64,000 nt of DNA from Alloactinosynnema sp. L-07 (GCF_900070365.1 NZ_LN850107.1:3782001-3846000), one strand, 5' to 3'. Counted from the first letter of the stretch, positions 1-8,845 are shown. A program made the numbers and translations. The notes: generated by a model not told the origin, from the sequence alone.

Positions 1-2
1 CA

Positions 3-365
3 CGCAAGGCGATCGCGGGCACCGATGACGACGCGTTGTTCCAGTCGCAGCGGGAGAGCGCGGGCGGCTACCGGTTCGACCTGCTCCCCGCGGGCACCTA
101 CCAGGTCCAGCTCAACTTCGCTGAGCTGACCGCGTTCCAGCCCGTCGGCAAGCGGGTGTTCGACGTATCGATCAATGGGACGAAGGTGTTGCCCAACTAC
201 GACATCGCCGCCAGGGTCGGGACTCTCACCGCGGACGTCCACGAGTTCTGGGTGACCGTCCCGGAGGGAGGGTCGATCGCGATCGAACTGGCAGCGCTGC
301 GGGGAAAGAAACCCCCGGTGCTGAACGCGGTGCGCGTCACGCACCGACCGGATCGCACCTCGTAG
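3..365 (+). CDS. Malectin-domain protein, C-terminal part (5' end outside window)
   Basis: The frame is open to the left edge (read from base 3 it gives RKAIAGTDDDALFQSQ...), so the true start lies upstream and only about 120 C-terminal residues are visible. They read YRFDLLPAGTYQVQLNFAE, then GKRVFDVSINGTKVLPNYDI and a final beta-strand-rich stretch, which is the pattern of malectin-type (di-glucose-binding) beta-sandwich domains. In bacteria these domains usually sit at the C-terminus of secreted glycosidases or other exported carbohydrate-active proteins. The catalytic part, if any, is not in the window. The domain call is by pattern; the substrate is unknown. Confidence 0.75.
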   Translation, partial: RKAIAGTDDDALFQSQRESAGGYRFDLLPAGTYQVQLNFAELTAFQPVGKRVFDVSINGTKVLPNYDIAARVGTLTADVHEFWVTVPEGGSIAIELAALRGKKPPVLNAVRVTHRPDRTS

Positions 366-385
366 GCCGCTGACAGACGGGAAGG

Positions 386-417
386 AGGTGGCTCCCGGTT
401 TCCGGGGGCCACCTTTT
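386..417 (+). terminator. Intrinsic terminator after the malectin-domain gene
   Basis: A 13-pair stem (386-398 with 402-414, one G-T pair) closes on a 3-base loop and is followed directly by TTTT. It lies 21 bases after the stop of the plus-strand gene. This is a textbook Rho-independent terminator. The rest of 366-585 shows no gene. Confidence 0.85.
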
Positions 418-585
418 CCGTTACGCAACAACGCGAAGGCGAGCAGCAGGCCCAGGCCCGCGGCCCAGTACCAGCTGGGATTCCGATGGTGGAGCTCCAA
501 CGTGGACATAAGTCCATGTTGGAGACGAATCCGGCCGATGTCATCACTCGAACGGGTGTTCGATTGTGACGCGTTGTGTTGTGAG

Positions 586-1503
586 TCAGCGGTTTCTGGG
601 CCACTTGGTCCGCAGGGCGATCTCCCGGCGCACTACCTCCGGCAGCCAGCCGCTTACCGGCGAGAACTCGTAACCCACCGACATGCCGAAGTCGGCCGGA
701 TACGAGAACGGCGAGAGGTCCGCGTCCCCCGCGACGTCGTCGACCTCCTCGAACACCGCCGACCGGCCCGTCACGTCCTCGATGACAGACACCAGGTCCC
801 GCACGCTCACCCCGTCCGGCGAACACGCGTTGACCGGCCCGGTCAGCGACACCCCGCCCATCCACGCGAGGAACGCGGCGATCTCCCGTGCGTACCCGAA
901 CGAGGACCGCCCCGGCGACCGGTGGGCGGCGATGCGGCCGCCGTCCAGCACACGGTCCACATGGAAGCCCAGCCGACCGGTGAACTCCCCTTCGGCCAGC
1001 ACGTGCCCGACGCGGACGAACGCCACCGGGAACGAAGCCGCCTGGGCGAGCGCGCTCTCCGCCTGGCGCTTTCCCTCCGCGTACATGGAGTCCAAGAAGT
1101 TCGGCTCATGCCAGGGCAGCGAGACGTCATAGCCGAGGTTCGACGGATCCAGCTCGGCCTCCGCGGCGAACGCGCTTACCCCGGGCTGATCGCGATAGAC
1201 CTCGATGGTGGACGTCATCACGAGACGGCCCACACGGCCGTCGAACGCCTTGGCCGCGGCCAGCGCGGCCACCGGCGAGTAGCACATCTGATGGATCACG
1301 GTGTCGAACTCGCGGCCCGCGACGGCGGCGCCGAGTTGGTCGACGTCGTTGGCGTCGGCTGTCAGGCGGTCGACGGTCTCGCCGAACGGGTCGCCCGTGC
1401 GTCCGCGCGTCAGCACGGTCACGTGGTGGCCGTGCGCCATCAGTTCCCGGACCAGGAACTTGCCGAAGAAACGCGTTCCCCCGATGACGCAGACATTCCC
1501 CAT
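586..1503 (-). CDS. NAD-dependent epimerase/dehydratase family protein
   Basis: This 305-residue protein has an extended short-chain dehydrogenase fold. The N-terminal dinucleotide-binding loop IGGTRFFG lies at residues 7-14, and the YAEGK segment supplies the YxxxK catalytic pair. Such proteins act in the cytosol on nucleotide sugars or related carbonyl substrates with NAD(P). The glycine pattern GGTRFFG, with one glycine replaced, is typical of the atypical reductase-like branch, so epimerase activity is not certain. The ATG is preceded by GGGGGAGAC, a good ribosome-binding site. The next gene upstream on this strand stops 54 bases away. The substrate cannot be read from sequence. Confidence 0.85.
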   Translation of the reverse strand: MGNVCVIGGTRFFGKFLVRELMAHGHHVTVLTRGRTGDPFGETVDRLTADANDVDQLGAAVAGREFDTVIHQMCYSPVAALAAAKAFDGRVGRLVMTSTIEVYRDQPGVSAFAAEAELDPSNLGYDVSLPWHEPNFLDSMYAEGKRQAESALAQAASFPVAFVRVGHVLAEGEFTGRLGFHVDRVLDGGRIAAHRSPGRSSFGYAREIAAFLAWMGGVSLTGPVNACSPDGVSVRDLVSVIEDVTGRSAVFEEVDDVAGDADLSPFSYPADFGMSVGYEFSPVSGWLPEVVRREIALRTKWPRNR

Positions 1504-1557
1504 GTCTCCCCCTTTTCCCTCGATCAGCTCAACGGGAGGAGAGGCAGAAAATTCCCG

Positions 1558-2412
1558 TCAGGCGGATTCCCGCCACAGGCCCTCGATCCCCTCGGACCGG
1601 CAGCGATGGTCCACGTAGAGCAGCGACTGCAGAACCGCGGTCACCGGCGCGAACACCGCGCTGGTGATCACGGTGGCCAACGTGACCCCCACGGCCGCGC
1701 CGCCGCTGACCGCGGCGAACACCGCGTCCAGGAGAATGCCCGCGAGCCCGGCGACAGCACCCGCGAGCAGCATGATCCCGAACACCCGCCACCAGCCGAC
1801 CGCGTGCACCAAGGCACGGGAACGACGAAGCGCGGTCAGGACGTCTAGACCCTCGACAACGACCACGGACGACGCGAACGCCAGTGCGGCGGAGGCGTAA
1901 ATGATCCCCACCATCGCGCCGAGGAAGACCAGCACTCCGACCGGATCGGCGATGGCGGCCCCAAGCCCGACCGCTCCAACCCCGACGATCATGCCCGTCA
2001 CCAGCAAGAACACGCCGAAAAGGCTAAGCAGCCGCGGCGCGACGGCCCACAGGCCCGCGGCGAAGCCGGTGGTGTGCCCGAACACCGCACGCGGCACGAC
2101 GATGTTGACGACGCCGATCAACAACACCCCGAACGTCCCGTTGACCAACGTGGCGATGGCGGTCGCGATCAAGAACGGACGCGCGTCGGCGAAGGAGCTG
2201 ATCACAGTCGGCGCCTGCGGAACCCCGCCGAGCGCGAGCACGGTGACCAGCGCGGTCACCAGTCCGGCGGCGATCGCCACGAGCAAGGCGGTCCCGAACA
2301 GAGCGGACGCGTTGCGGCGCAGTGCTTCAGTGGTGCCCTTGAGCAGGTCCGCCAACGCCAGCGGGCGCAGCGGGACGATGCCCAGTCGCAGGGCCTCGTT
2401 GTCGGTGCTCAT
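1558..2412 (-). CDS. Multi-pass membrane protein of unknown function
   Basis: The protein has 284 residues. The start chosen is the ATG at 2412 (MSTDNEALRLGIVPLRPL), preceded by a G-rich ribosome-binding site and matching the onset of strong coding bias. After a short cytoplasmic N-terminus with LADLLKGTTEALRRNASALFG come several Ala/Val/Leu/Gly-rich transmembrane segments in pairs. The layout (PLRPLALADLLKGTTEALRRN followed by helices) resembles actinobacterial proteins related to the glycerophosphodiester phosphodiesterase membrane-domain family, but no catalytic motif is present. It lies downstream of the lipoprotein esterase gene, with a hairpin between them. I do not assign a function. 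Confidence 0.75.
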   Translation of the reverse strand: MSTDNEALRLGIVPLRPLALADLLKGTTEALRRNASALFGTALLVAIAAGLVTALVTVLALGGVPQAPTVISSFADARPFLIATAIATLVNGTFGVLLIGVVNIVVPRAVFGHTTGFAAGLWAVAPRLLSLFGVFLLVTGMIVGVGAVGLGAAIADPVGVLVFLGAMVGIIYASAALAFASSVVVVEGLDVLTALRRSRALVHAVGWWRVFGIMLLAGAVAGLAGILLDAVFAAVSGGAAVGVTLATVITSAVFAPVTAVLQSLLYVDHRCRSEGIEGLWRESA

Positions 2413-2432
2413 CTTTAGGATCCCCCCTGGTC

Positions 2433-2459
2433 GGCGCGTGGACGATGGTCCCACGCGCC
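2433..2459 (-). terminator. Hairpin between esterase and membrane-protein genes
   Basis: A perfect 9-bp stem GGCGCGTGG/CCACGCGCC (2433-2441 with 2451-2459) with a 9-base loop lies 11 bases after the esterase stop. No T-tract follows on the minus strand, so it may be a weak or Rho-assisted terminator, or an mRNA-stabilising structure. Confidence 0.5.
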
Positions 2460-2470
2460 CGTCCACCGGG

Positions 2471-3313
2471 TTACAGCACGCCGCCCACGAATTTGAGGGC
2501 TTCGGGCAGGACCGCGCTCCAGTATGCGTTGTCGTGTCCGCCAGGAGTGAAGGAGGCCTTGACTGCCTTGGTGTTCTCGGCGAACGCGCGCGACGGGGCG
2601 ATGAAGTCCTTGTCCTCCGTGCCACACCAGACGCCGACAGCGAGGTTGGCGTACTCGGTGGAGTGCCGCAGGGGCTCCCGCTTCTGCCACTGCGTCTGCT
2701 CGGCGAACGTCCCGGACCCCTGGGCGTCCGGCCACTCCTCGTAGAGCTTCGGGCTGATGGCGGCGACCGCGGAGAAGCCGGGGACGCGGGCGAGATTGAG
2801 CGCGCCCGCACCACCCTCGGATATACCGATGCACGAGAACGGCGTGCTGGCCAGGTCGTGATAGTCGAGCCACGCGGGCAGGTCTTCCATCAGCATGCGC
2901 TGAGGGTCGTCGTCCTTGTTGCCCACCCAGTTGCCACCGTCGACCGCCACGACCGCGAACGGGTCGGCGCCCGCCTGGACGACCTTGGTGAGCATGTCGG
3001 GAACCCCGAGGTCAAGGAACGCCTTGGCGCCGCCGAGACGCGGGTGCAGCGCGACACAGACCGGGATCGGCTCGGTGACACCCGCTGGGCGGATGATCAC
3101 GATGTCGACCTCGCGATAGCGACCCGCCGACAGGTTGCGGCCGGTGGTCACCGGCTGGGTCGCCGAGGTCGGCGCCTTGGTCAGCAGGAGGTCCTGTGGA
3201 CTCGCCCCAGGCGGCGCCTCCTGCTGGCACCCGGCAACCAGGCCGGCCCCGAGCCCGAGTCCGCCCAACAGCACCGTCCGACGGGTTAGTCGAACAGTTC
3301 GCGCAGTATTCAC
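2471..3313 (-). CDS. Esterase-like alpha/beta hydrolase lipoprotein
   Basis: This 280-residue exported hydrolase was given the GTG at 3313 as start because GGAGA lies 5 bases upstream. GTG 3331, six codons earlier and with AGGGG, is the alternative. The N-terminus VRLTRRTVLLGGLGLGAGLVAGC carries a twin-arginine-like pair, a hydrophobic core and a lipobox cysteine, so it is probably Tat- or Sec-exported and lipidated. The nucleophile elbow is GISEGGAG. A downstream CGTEDKDF segment and PGGHDNAYW supply the likely Asp and His. The fold resembles esterase D / antigen-85-like enzymes. Its substrate is unknown, and mycolyl transfer is unlikely outside mycolate producers. Confidence 0.82.
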   Translation of the reverse strand: MNTARTVRLTRRTVLLGGLGLGAGLVAGCQQEAPPGASPQDLLLTKAPTSATQPVTTGRNLSAGRYREVDIVIIRPAGVTEPIPVCVALHPRLGGAKAFLDLGVPDMLTKVVQAGADPFAVVAVDGGNWVGNKDDDPQRMLMEDLPAWLDYHDLASTPFSCIGISEGGAGALNLARVPGFSAVAAISPKLYEEWPDAQGSGTFAEQTQWQKREPLRHSTEYANLAVGVWCGTEDKDFIAPSRAFAENTKAVKASFTPGGHDNAYWSAVLPEALKFVGGVL

Positions 3314-3454
3314 AAGTTCTCCGCTCGTCACGGACCCCTGGCGAGATCTTAGGGGGCTAGGGCGTGCCACGGGACCCCTCGCTCGAACCTGTCTCACCAC
3401 CCGCGCCACCCGGGGATTGTAGGGGCGCGCGGAAGTGCGGAAGGTGGCCAATAA

Positions 3455-3495
3455 ACGTGGATATGTGATCTAGGCCACAGATCACGTATCCACGT
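3455..3495 (-). terminator. Strong hairpin terminator downstream of the broken hypothetical gene
   Basis: A 17-bp stem with one wobble position (3455-3471 against 3479-3495) closes on a 7-base loop. Read on the minus strand it is followed by TTTATT, as in an intrinsic terminator. It begins 8 bases beyond the stop of the minus-strand gene at 3503. Confidence 0.75.
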
Positions 3496-3502
3496 GATCA
3501 GG

Positions 3503-3923
3503 TCAGCCGTCCGATCCGCCGTGCCTGCGACGCAACTCACGCGCAAGCGCCTCCTGCGGAGTGATGTCGTTCTCGTTCAAGTGTGTCCATACCTGTTCGG
3601 CGGCCCGTTGGACCTGATCGAGCAACTCGGACACTAGCTCTGGGCCCGAATCAGCCTCCAACAGGAGATCGACCAGCAACAGCCAGACCACATCCGCTGC
3701 CGGTGTCCTCGATCTCCAACCGAGGGAACACATCTGCGACATAGGCCGACATCGTTCGTGCGTCAGCGTCGGCGAATCGACGGCGGGCAAACAGACCCAG
3801 GAGCCCCAGCGGATACGTGGGACCGATCTCCTCCTCGGCGAAGTCCCCCGGGCTGTGACCGAAGAACGTGGACACCCAACGCTCGAATAGCAGACGTTCG
3901 TGGGTCAGGTCAGGCCGAGTCAC
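3503..3923 (-). pseudogene. Hypothetical protein gene interrupted by a frameshift
   Basis: Two adjacent minus-strand frames join into one protein. The first runs from the ATG at 3923 (MTRPDLTHERLLFERWVSTF...) to about FPRLEIEDTG. The second continues as AADVVWLLLVDLLLEADSG and ends in EALARELRRRHGGSDG at 3503. The switch lies near 3695-3712. Coding character is good on both sides of it and drops outside them, and a strong terminator follows, which argues for one former gene of about 138 codons. I recognise no family. It is acidic, alpha-helical in appearance and without membrane segments. A sequencing indel could equally explain the break. Confidence 0.6.
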
Positions 3924-4298
3924 GCGCTTTCACTCCTACTTCCGGAACCTCTCAGTCGGGATACCTGGCGAAGCTCAACCGCGAGCCGGAGTCCGGGCGG
4001 CCGCCTCAAGGTGTCCTGGGGGTCGCCTTATGTCGCCGTTTTCCTTGGCATGTCGTCAGTTCGGATGGAGAGCGGCGGTCGTCGCGGCGAAGTCCGGCAA
4101 CAAGTCGGTCTCCGTGCTGGACAAGACAGACCACGGTGTCCGAGCCAACCCGGAGGGCGCACGCACGATCCTGGGCACTGGGAGAAGAGGCGGGTAGGGC
4201 CGGTATCGACCTTGCCCGACGAGATCACTGGACGGGCAGCTGACTCAGGCAGGTCGCCGTGGGGCTGTCGGCGAATTCATCCCGTCCGGTTGCGATCC
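3924..4298. other. Gene-poor stretch, nothing recognised
   Basis: About 375 bases lie between the start of the broken hypothetical gene and the end of the PIG-L gene. The codon bias of the neighbours is missing in all frames, and the short open frames here have no family resemblance. No hairpin with a T-tract or clear promoter stands out. Confidence 0.5.
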
Positions 4299-5006
4299 TC
4301 ACATCGGGATCAGTTCGAAGCTGACCGCGGGCCTACCGCCGAAGTGGTTGCCCACGGCACCGGCGATCCGGCGTAGGAAGCCGTCCGCGTCGGCCATGTG
4401 GCCGCCGAGGGCGGCCAGGTAGGCGGCGTGGGCGCGCAGGGAGGCGATGCCGCGGTCGAGGGTGTCGGTGACGTCGACAGCGTGGGTGGCCTGTGGTGAC
4501 GCGGCGACGGCGACCCAGCGCACGCCGGTCCAAGGGTCGCCCGCCTCGGGGAACAGCCAGCGGTTGGCGGCGTCGCGGACCGCGTCGAGCAGGGCGTTGC
4601 CGAGGTTTCGGTGGTCGGCCATGTTGAGGCCGCCGCCGGGGAACGAGGGGTGGTGGTTGATCGTGATCACCAGTTCGGGACGGTGACGGCGGATCGCGGC
4701 GGCCAGGTCGCGGCGGAGCGCGAGGCTGTGTTCGAGGAGGCCGTCGGGATGGTCGAGGAACTCCACGACGTCGACGCCCACGATCGCGGCCGCGGCGACC
4801 TGTTCGGCGGAGCGCAGCGGGCCCGCCTCGGCCGGAGGCATGGTGTCGATCCCGGCCTCACCCCGCGTGGCCAGCACATACGCGACGGAGCGGCCTTCGT
4901 CGGTCCAGCCCGCGATAGCGGCGGACGCGCCATACTCCAGGTCATCCGGGTGGGCGACAATGGCGAGCGCGCGCTGCCAGTCGGTCGGCATCGGTTCCAG
5001 GTCCAC
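4299..5006 (-). CDS. PIG-L family deacetylase
   Basis: This 235-residue zinc-dependent N-deacetylase belongs to the LmbE/MshB/PIG-L family. The signature AHPDD lies at residues 18-22 (metal ligands His and Asp, catalytic Asp), and ITINHHPSFPGG and ADHRNLG follow, the latter giving the third metal ligand. The family removes acetyl groups from GlcNAc-type substrates, for example in mycothiol synthesis or conjugate hydrolysis. This copy has the short length of generic PIG-L enzymes, so MshB or Mca identity is not claimed. It starts 4 bases after the cobL stop and is probably co-transcribed with cobL. Confidence 0.88.
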   Translation of the reverse strand: MDLEPMPTDWQRALAIVAHPDDLEYGASAAIAGWTDEGRSVAYVLATRGEAGIDTMPPAEAGPLRSAEQVAAAAIVGVDVVEFLDHPDGLLEHSLALRRDLAAAIRRHRPELVITINHHPSFPGGGLNMADHRNLGNALLDAVRDAANRWLFPEAGDPWTGVRWVAVAASPQATHAVDVTDTLDRGIASLRAHAAYLAALGGHMADADGFLRRIAGAVGNHFGGRPAVSFELIPM

Positions 5007-5010
5007 GGGT

Positions 5011-6225
5011 CTACCTCCTGCCCCACAGCATGAATGTCGAACTGGCGGGCGCGACCCCGATCCCGCCAGGCTCCTCCGTCAAGTCGGCCGACGACAGTTG
5101 GCACCCGCCGACGGTGTATCCCGCGTCCAAAAGGATCTTGCGCACCTGACCCAGTCGGTCCAGTTCCGGAACGAGCACCACAATCCGCTGGGCACCCGTT
5201 CCCGCGCACGCGCGGACGACGTCGGGTCGGGACGTGCCGATGAACACCGCGTCCGGGGTCGGCAGACCGGTGAGCGCCTCGGGTGGGTCTCCGTCGATGA
5301 GGCGCAGGTCGACGTTGTGGGCACCGGCGTTGGCGACGATGCGCACGCACAGCGCGGAGTCCCGTTCCACGGCGATCACCGCCGAACCGAGGCGGCCCGC
5401 CTCGATGCCCAGCGCGCCGGAGCCCGCGCAGACGTCCCAGAGCAAGGTCCCCGGCCGAGGCGCAAGACGTGCCAAAGCCAGCGCACGGACCTCGGGGGCG
5501 ATGCCGACGCCGGATCGGGTGACGAAAGCGCTCTCGTCGAGTGCCCAGCCGTCGGCGGGCGGGATCGGTTCACCGCCTGCCATCCAGTGATCGTGGCCGA
5601 CCGAGTCGAGGGAGACCAGACACAGCACCAGGTTGGGCTCGTGCCACGACCGCCGCTCCGCCTCCGTCGCGTCCACTATGGACAGCTTCTCGTCCGGCTT
5701 GCCGACGTTCTCCAGCACCGCGAGGTTGCGCCGCCAGCCGAAGAGTTCGCGCGCGAGTTCGGCGGGTCCGGCCCCTGGCGCGGTGAGGACGGCGACAGCC
5801 TTGCGGGCCCGACACACGTTGACCGCGTGCCGGAAGTCGCGGCCGCGGGCGCTGACCACGGTCAGGTCGTCCCACGGCCGCTTGATCATCGCGGCCATCC
5901 GCTGCACGTCGGTGACCGACGGCCAGGTGACCGTGGGCAGCCCGCGAGCGCGCAGCGAGCGCAGCGCGCCGAAGAATCCCGCGTCGCCGGAGACCAGCAC
6001 GGTCGCGGGTTCGTCGTCGCGGACGGCGGCCGCCAGCGCGTCCAGGATGGACTCCGGCAGGTCCGCGCCCGCGACGATCAGCGTGCGCTCGGCCTCGGCG
6101 GCGTGGGCGGCCAGGTGTGTCCTGGAGCCCACGACGAGCCGAGCCTTGCCGAGCGCGACCTCGGCGCCCGCGGGCAGGACCCCGCCGTCGACACCGACAA
6201 CCGTCACCGTCGTCATGGGCATCAT
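5011..6225 (-). CDS. cobL: Precorrin-6Y C5,15-methyltransferase (decarboxylating)
   Basis: This is a 404-residue fusion of two methyltransferase domains of aerobic cobalamin synthesis. The N-terminal half (VTVVGVDGG, LVSGDAGFFG) is a CbiE-type tetrapyrrole methylase. The C-terminal half has the class I SAM motif DVCAGSGALGIEAGRLG and is CbiT-like. Together they methylate C5 and C15 of the corrin ring and decarboxylate the C12 acetate. The start could be ATG 6225, 6222 or 6216 (MMPMTTVTVVG); none has a strong ribosome-binding site, so the longest is listed. It is followed at 4 bases by the PIG-L gene, and cobM lies upstream across a 206-bp gap. Confidence 0.92.
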   Translation of the reverse strand: MMPMTTVTVVGVDGGVLPAGAEVALGKARLVVGSRTHLAAHAAEAERTLIVAGADLPESILDALAAAVRDDEPATVLVSGDAGFFGALRSLRARGLPTVTWPSVTDVQRMAAMIKRPWDDLTVVSARGRDFRHAVNVCRARKAVAVLTAPGAGPAELARELFGWRRNLAVLENVGKPDEKLSIVDATEAERRSWHEPNLVLCLVSLDSVGHDHWMAGGEPIPPADGWALDESAFVTRSGVGIAPEVRALALARLAPRPGTLLWDVCAGSGALGIEAGRLGSAVIAVERDSALCVRIVANAGAHNVDLRLIDGDPPEALTGLPTPDAVFIGTSRPDVVRACAGTGAQRIVVLVPELDRLGQVRKILLDAGYTVGGCQLSSADLTEEPGGIGVAPASSTFMLWGRR

Positions 6226-6431
6226 TCGATCACGAACGGCGCTCGTTCGGCAGACTCAGATCGACCAGTGTGGACAAGCGTGGCAGCTTGCAGTCGCGAT
6301 GCCCGCCGGTAGGAGTAGGCGCCGGTCAGACGACCTCCGGATTGGACACCGGGAGGATCTGTTCGTCCGCGGCCACCACCAACCACTCCAGTGTGACTTA
6401 GGTCACAACCAGAACTATCGCGGTCTGCGGG

Positions 6432-7607
6432 TCAGGACTTCTTGGTGGTTCGCCGGGCCGCTGTGCGGGGAGTGTGCCCGCCCTTCTTCGCCGGGGTCCT
6501 GGCCGCGGGCTTGGCGACGGACTGCGTCGGCTGGTCGTCCTTCACCTGCTCCGCGGGCAACTCCACCGGCTTACCGTTCGTGACCGGCGGCTCGATTTCG
6601 GCCACCGCCGGCCATGCGACCTTGACCGACCCGTTCGACGATCCGTTCAGGACGGCCTTGCCGTTCAGCTCGGCAGGTGCGATCTCAGCCAGCTTGGGGG
6701 CCGACCCGTTCAGGGCGGGCACCGCGGGTGCCTCGATCCCCGGCGCCTTGACGTCCGGTTCCTCGACCTCCGGCTCGACGCAGGTGCGGACCTTTGTGCC
6801 GTTGGTCCGCGACGACCACGCCGACGGCGACCGCGGCTCGGCCGGGTCGCGCCGCCAGCTGCGGGAGGACCAGCGCGGCGCGGGCGCCTCGCCGTCAGCC
6901 TTCACATAGCCGGCGCGCGGCTTGGACTCGCGCAGGGCGTCGCCGATGAGGAACAGAGTATGTCGCCACAGGTTGTGCCGTTTGACCTCGGCGGCGAGCT
7001 CCCCAATGGTGGTACGGGCGAGGACCTGGTCGGGCGAGGTGATCTTGTAGGCGACCGTCACCGGCATATCCGGGTCGACCCCACCGGCGATCAGCGTCTC
7101 GGCGAGTTCGGCGGCGCGGGCGGCGGGCGCCTGCACGGCCACCGTCGCGCAGCGGGTGACCAGCGCACGGACCTTGGCGAAGTCGGCCTCAGTGAACACC
7201 GCGGTCTCGGCGACGCCGTTCTCGGTCAGCGCGTTGCCCGTCGCGGCGGCCGCCGCCGACGCGGGCGCGATGCCCGGGACGATCTCGACGTCGAGCCCGA
7301 CCTTCTCGCAGAGTTCGCGGTGTTCCCGCACGTCCGGCGCGTGGGCGGCGTCGCCCGCGAAGAGGCGCACGGCCTGGTGACGCCTGCTGGCCACCTTCCG
7401 GTACAGCTCAACGACTTCCTCGGCGCCCAGCCGACCGAGGTCGACCAGGTCGGCGCCGTCCTTGGTGTGTTGACGCAGCCAGGCCGGTTCGATCACAGCC
7501 GGTGTGTAGAGCACGAGATCCGCCTCGGCGATCCGGCTCGCCCCACGCAGGGTGATGAGATCGGCCGCTCCCGGTCCCGCTCCGACGAAGTGCACGGCGC
7601 CACGCAT
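6432..7607 (-). CDS. cobM: Precorrin-4 C11-methyltransferase with a long C-terminal tail
   Basis: The protein has 391 residues from the ATG at 7607 (MRGAVHFVGAGPGAADLITLRG). The first about 245 residues are a complete tetrapyrrole methylase: the GAGPGAADLITLRG SAM-binding opening, then VRLFAGDAAH, EIVPGIAPASAAAA and VTVAYKITSPDQ. It methylates C11 of precorrin-4. The common CobM length is about 250 residues. The extra about 145 residues are low complexity (repeated NGSAPKL, LNGKAVLNGSS and GKPVELP elements) and end in a Lys/Arg-rich TPAKKGGHTPRTAARRTTKKS. The tail looks disordered and possibly nucleic-acid- or membrane-surface-binding. The gap to divergent bioF is only 74 bases, so the two share a promoter region. 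Confidence 0.88.
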   Translation of the reverse strand: MRGAVHFVGAGPGAADLITLRGASRIAEADLVLYTPAVIEPAWLRQHTKDGADLVDLGRLGAEEVVELYRKVASRRHQAVRLFAGDAAHAPDVREHRELCEKVGLDVEIVPGIAPASAAAAATGNALTENGVAETAVFTEADFAKVRALVTRCATVAVQAPAARAAELAETLIAGGVDPDMPVTVAYKITSPDQVLARTTIGELAAEVKRHNLWRHTLFLIGDALRESKPRAGYVKADGEAPAPRWSSRSWRRDPAEPRSPSAWSSRTNGTKVRTCVEPEVEEPDVKAPGIEAPAVPALNGSAPKLAEIAPAELNGKAVLNGSSNGSVKVAWPAVAEIEPPVTNGKPVELPAEQVKDDQPTQSVAKPAARTPAKKGGHTPRTAARRTTKKS

Positions 7608-7681
7608 GGACACGACCGTATCGGTGTCGTGTTCGCCACCCGGACCTGCCCCCACGTGCACCCGATGTAACACTCGCACGC

Positions 7682-8845
7682 GTGAACCCGGACGAATCCC
7701 ACCCCGCCGACGCGACGTTCGCGTGGCTCGACACCCACGCCGAGGAACGCAGGCGTGCCGGACTGACCCGGCAGCTGCGGCCGCGGCGGGCGGAGTCCGA
7801 CCTTCTCGACCTGGCAGGCAACGACTACCTGGGCCTGGCCAGGGACAAGCGGGTCAGCGGGGCCGCGGCGGCGGCCACGCTGCGCTGGGGCGCGGGGTCG
7901 ACCGGGTCCCGGCTGGTCACGGGCAGCACCGAACTGCACAGCGAGCTGGAGTTCGAGCTGGCCCGCTTCTGCGGGGCGCAGTCGGCACTGGTGTTCTCCT
8001 CCGGGTTCGCGGCCAACCTGGGCGCCGTGACAGCGCTGTCGGGCAAAAACTGCTCGATCGTCACCGACGCCTACATTCACGCCTCGCTCATCGACGGCTG
8101 CAGGCTCTCCCGGGCCGAGGTGGCCGTGGTCGCCCACGCCGACGCCGCGGCGGCCGGACGCGCCCTGGCGACCCGCCGCACCGAGCGGGCCGTGATGGTC
8201 ACCGACTCCGTGTTCTCCGTCGACGGCGACCTGGCCCCCCTTACCGAACTGGCCGAGGTCTGTCGGGCCAACGGCGCCGCACTGATCGCCGACGACGCGC
8301 ACGGCTTCGGCGTGCTCGGCGAAGGCGGCCGGGGCGCCGTCCACGCGGCGGGTCTGTCGGGCGCGGCCGACGTGGTGACAACGCTGACACTGTCGAAGTC
8401 GCTGGGCGCGCAGGGCGGCGCGGTCGTGGGACCGCGCCGGGTGATCCGGCACCTGGTGGAGAACGCGCGGTCGTTCATCTTCGACACCGGCCTGGCGCCG
8501 GGCAGCGCGGCGGCCGCGCTGACGGCCCTCAACATCCTCAAAGAGGAGCCTGAGCGGGCCGGGCAGGCCCTGACCGTGGCCACAACGCTGGCCGACGGGC
8601 TTCGAGAGGCGGGCCTGTCGGTGAGCGAGCCGACCGCGGCGGTGGTGTCGGTGCGGGCACCGTCCCCGGAGGCCGCGTTGAAGTGGGCCGACGACTGCCG
8701 GGCCGCCGGGGTGTGGGTCGGGTGTTTTCGGCCGCCGTCAGTGCCGGATCAGGTGTCGCGGCTGCGGCTGACCGCGCGCGCCGACCTGACCAACGCCGAC
8801 ATCGATCGGGCGGTCGGCGTCATCACCGCCCACGCGCCTCGCTGA
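7682..8845 (+). CDS. bioF: 8-amino-7-oxononanoate synthase
   Basis: This 387-residue fold-type I PLP enzyme condenses pimeloyl thioester with alanine in biotin synthesis. Visible signatures are GNDYLGLA, GSTGSRLVTGS, ALVFSSGFAANLG, the cofactor-binding DDAHGFGVLG and the Schiff-base lysine in TLSKSLGAQGG. Length and order agree with the family. The start is GTG 7682. TGTAAC a few bases upstream could be a -10 element of a leaderless or short-leader transcript. The 3' end overlaps the convergent GNAT gene by 23 bases. Other alpha-oxoamine synthases (Kbl-like) are possible but less fitting. Confidence 0.88.
   Translation: MNPDESHPADATFAWLDTHAEERRRAGLTRQLRPRRAESDLLDLAGNDYLGLARDKRVSGAAAAATLRWGAGSTGSRLVTGSTELHSELEFELARFCGAQSALVFSSGFAANLGAVTALSGKNCSIVTDAYIHASLIDGCRLSRAEVAVVAHADAAAAGRALATRRTERAVMVTDSVFSVDGDLAPLTELAEVCRANGAALIADDAHGFGVLGEGGRGAVHAAGLSGAADVVTTLTLSKSLGAQGGAVVGPRRVIRHLVENARSFIFDTGLAPGSAAAALTALNILKEEPERAGQALTVATTLADGLREAGLSVSEPTAAVVSVRAPSPEAALKWADDCRAAGVWVGCFRPPSVPDQVSRLRLTARADLTNADIDRAVGVITAHAPR

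Noticed and set aside
3900..4243. A DUF397-like small protein in the gap before the PIG-L gene
   Set aside because: The short VSVLDKTDHGV segment is only vaguely similar, without the WRKSSYS opening or coding bias.
4299..5006. MshB or Mca of the mycothiol pathway
   Set aside because: It is shorter than those enzymes (about 290-300 residues) and lacks their C-terminal part; only the PIG-L family call is safe.
6226..7681. Cobalamin riboswitch upstream of cobM or cobL
   Set aside because: The upstream gaps are 74 and 206 bases and show no B12-box sequence; no support for the conserved core.
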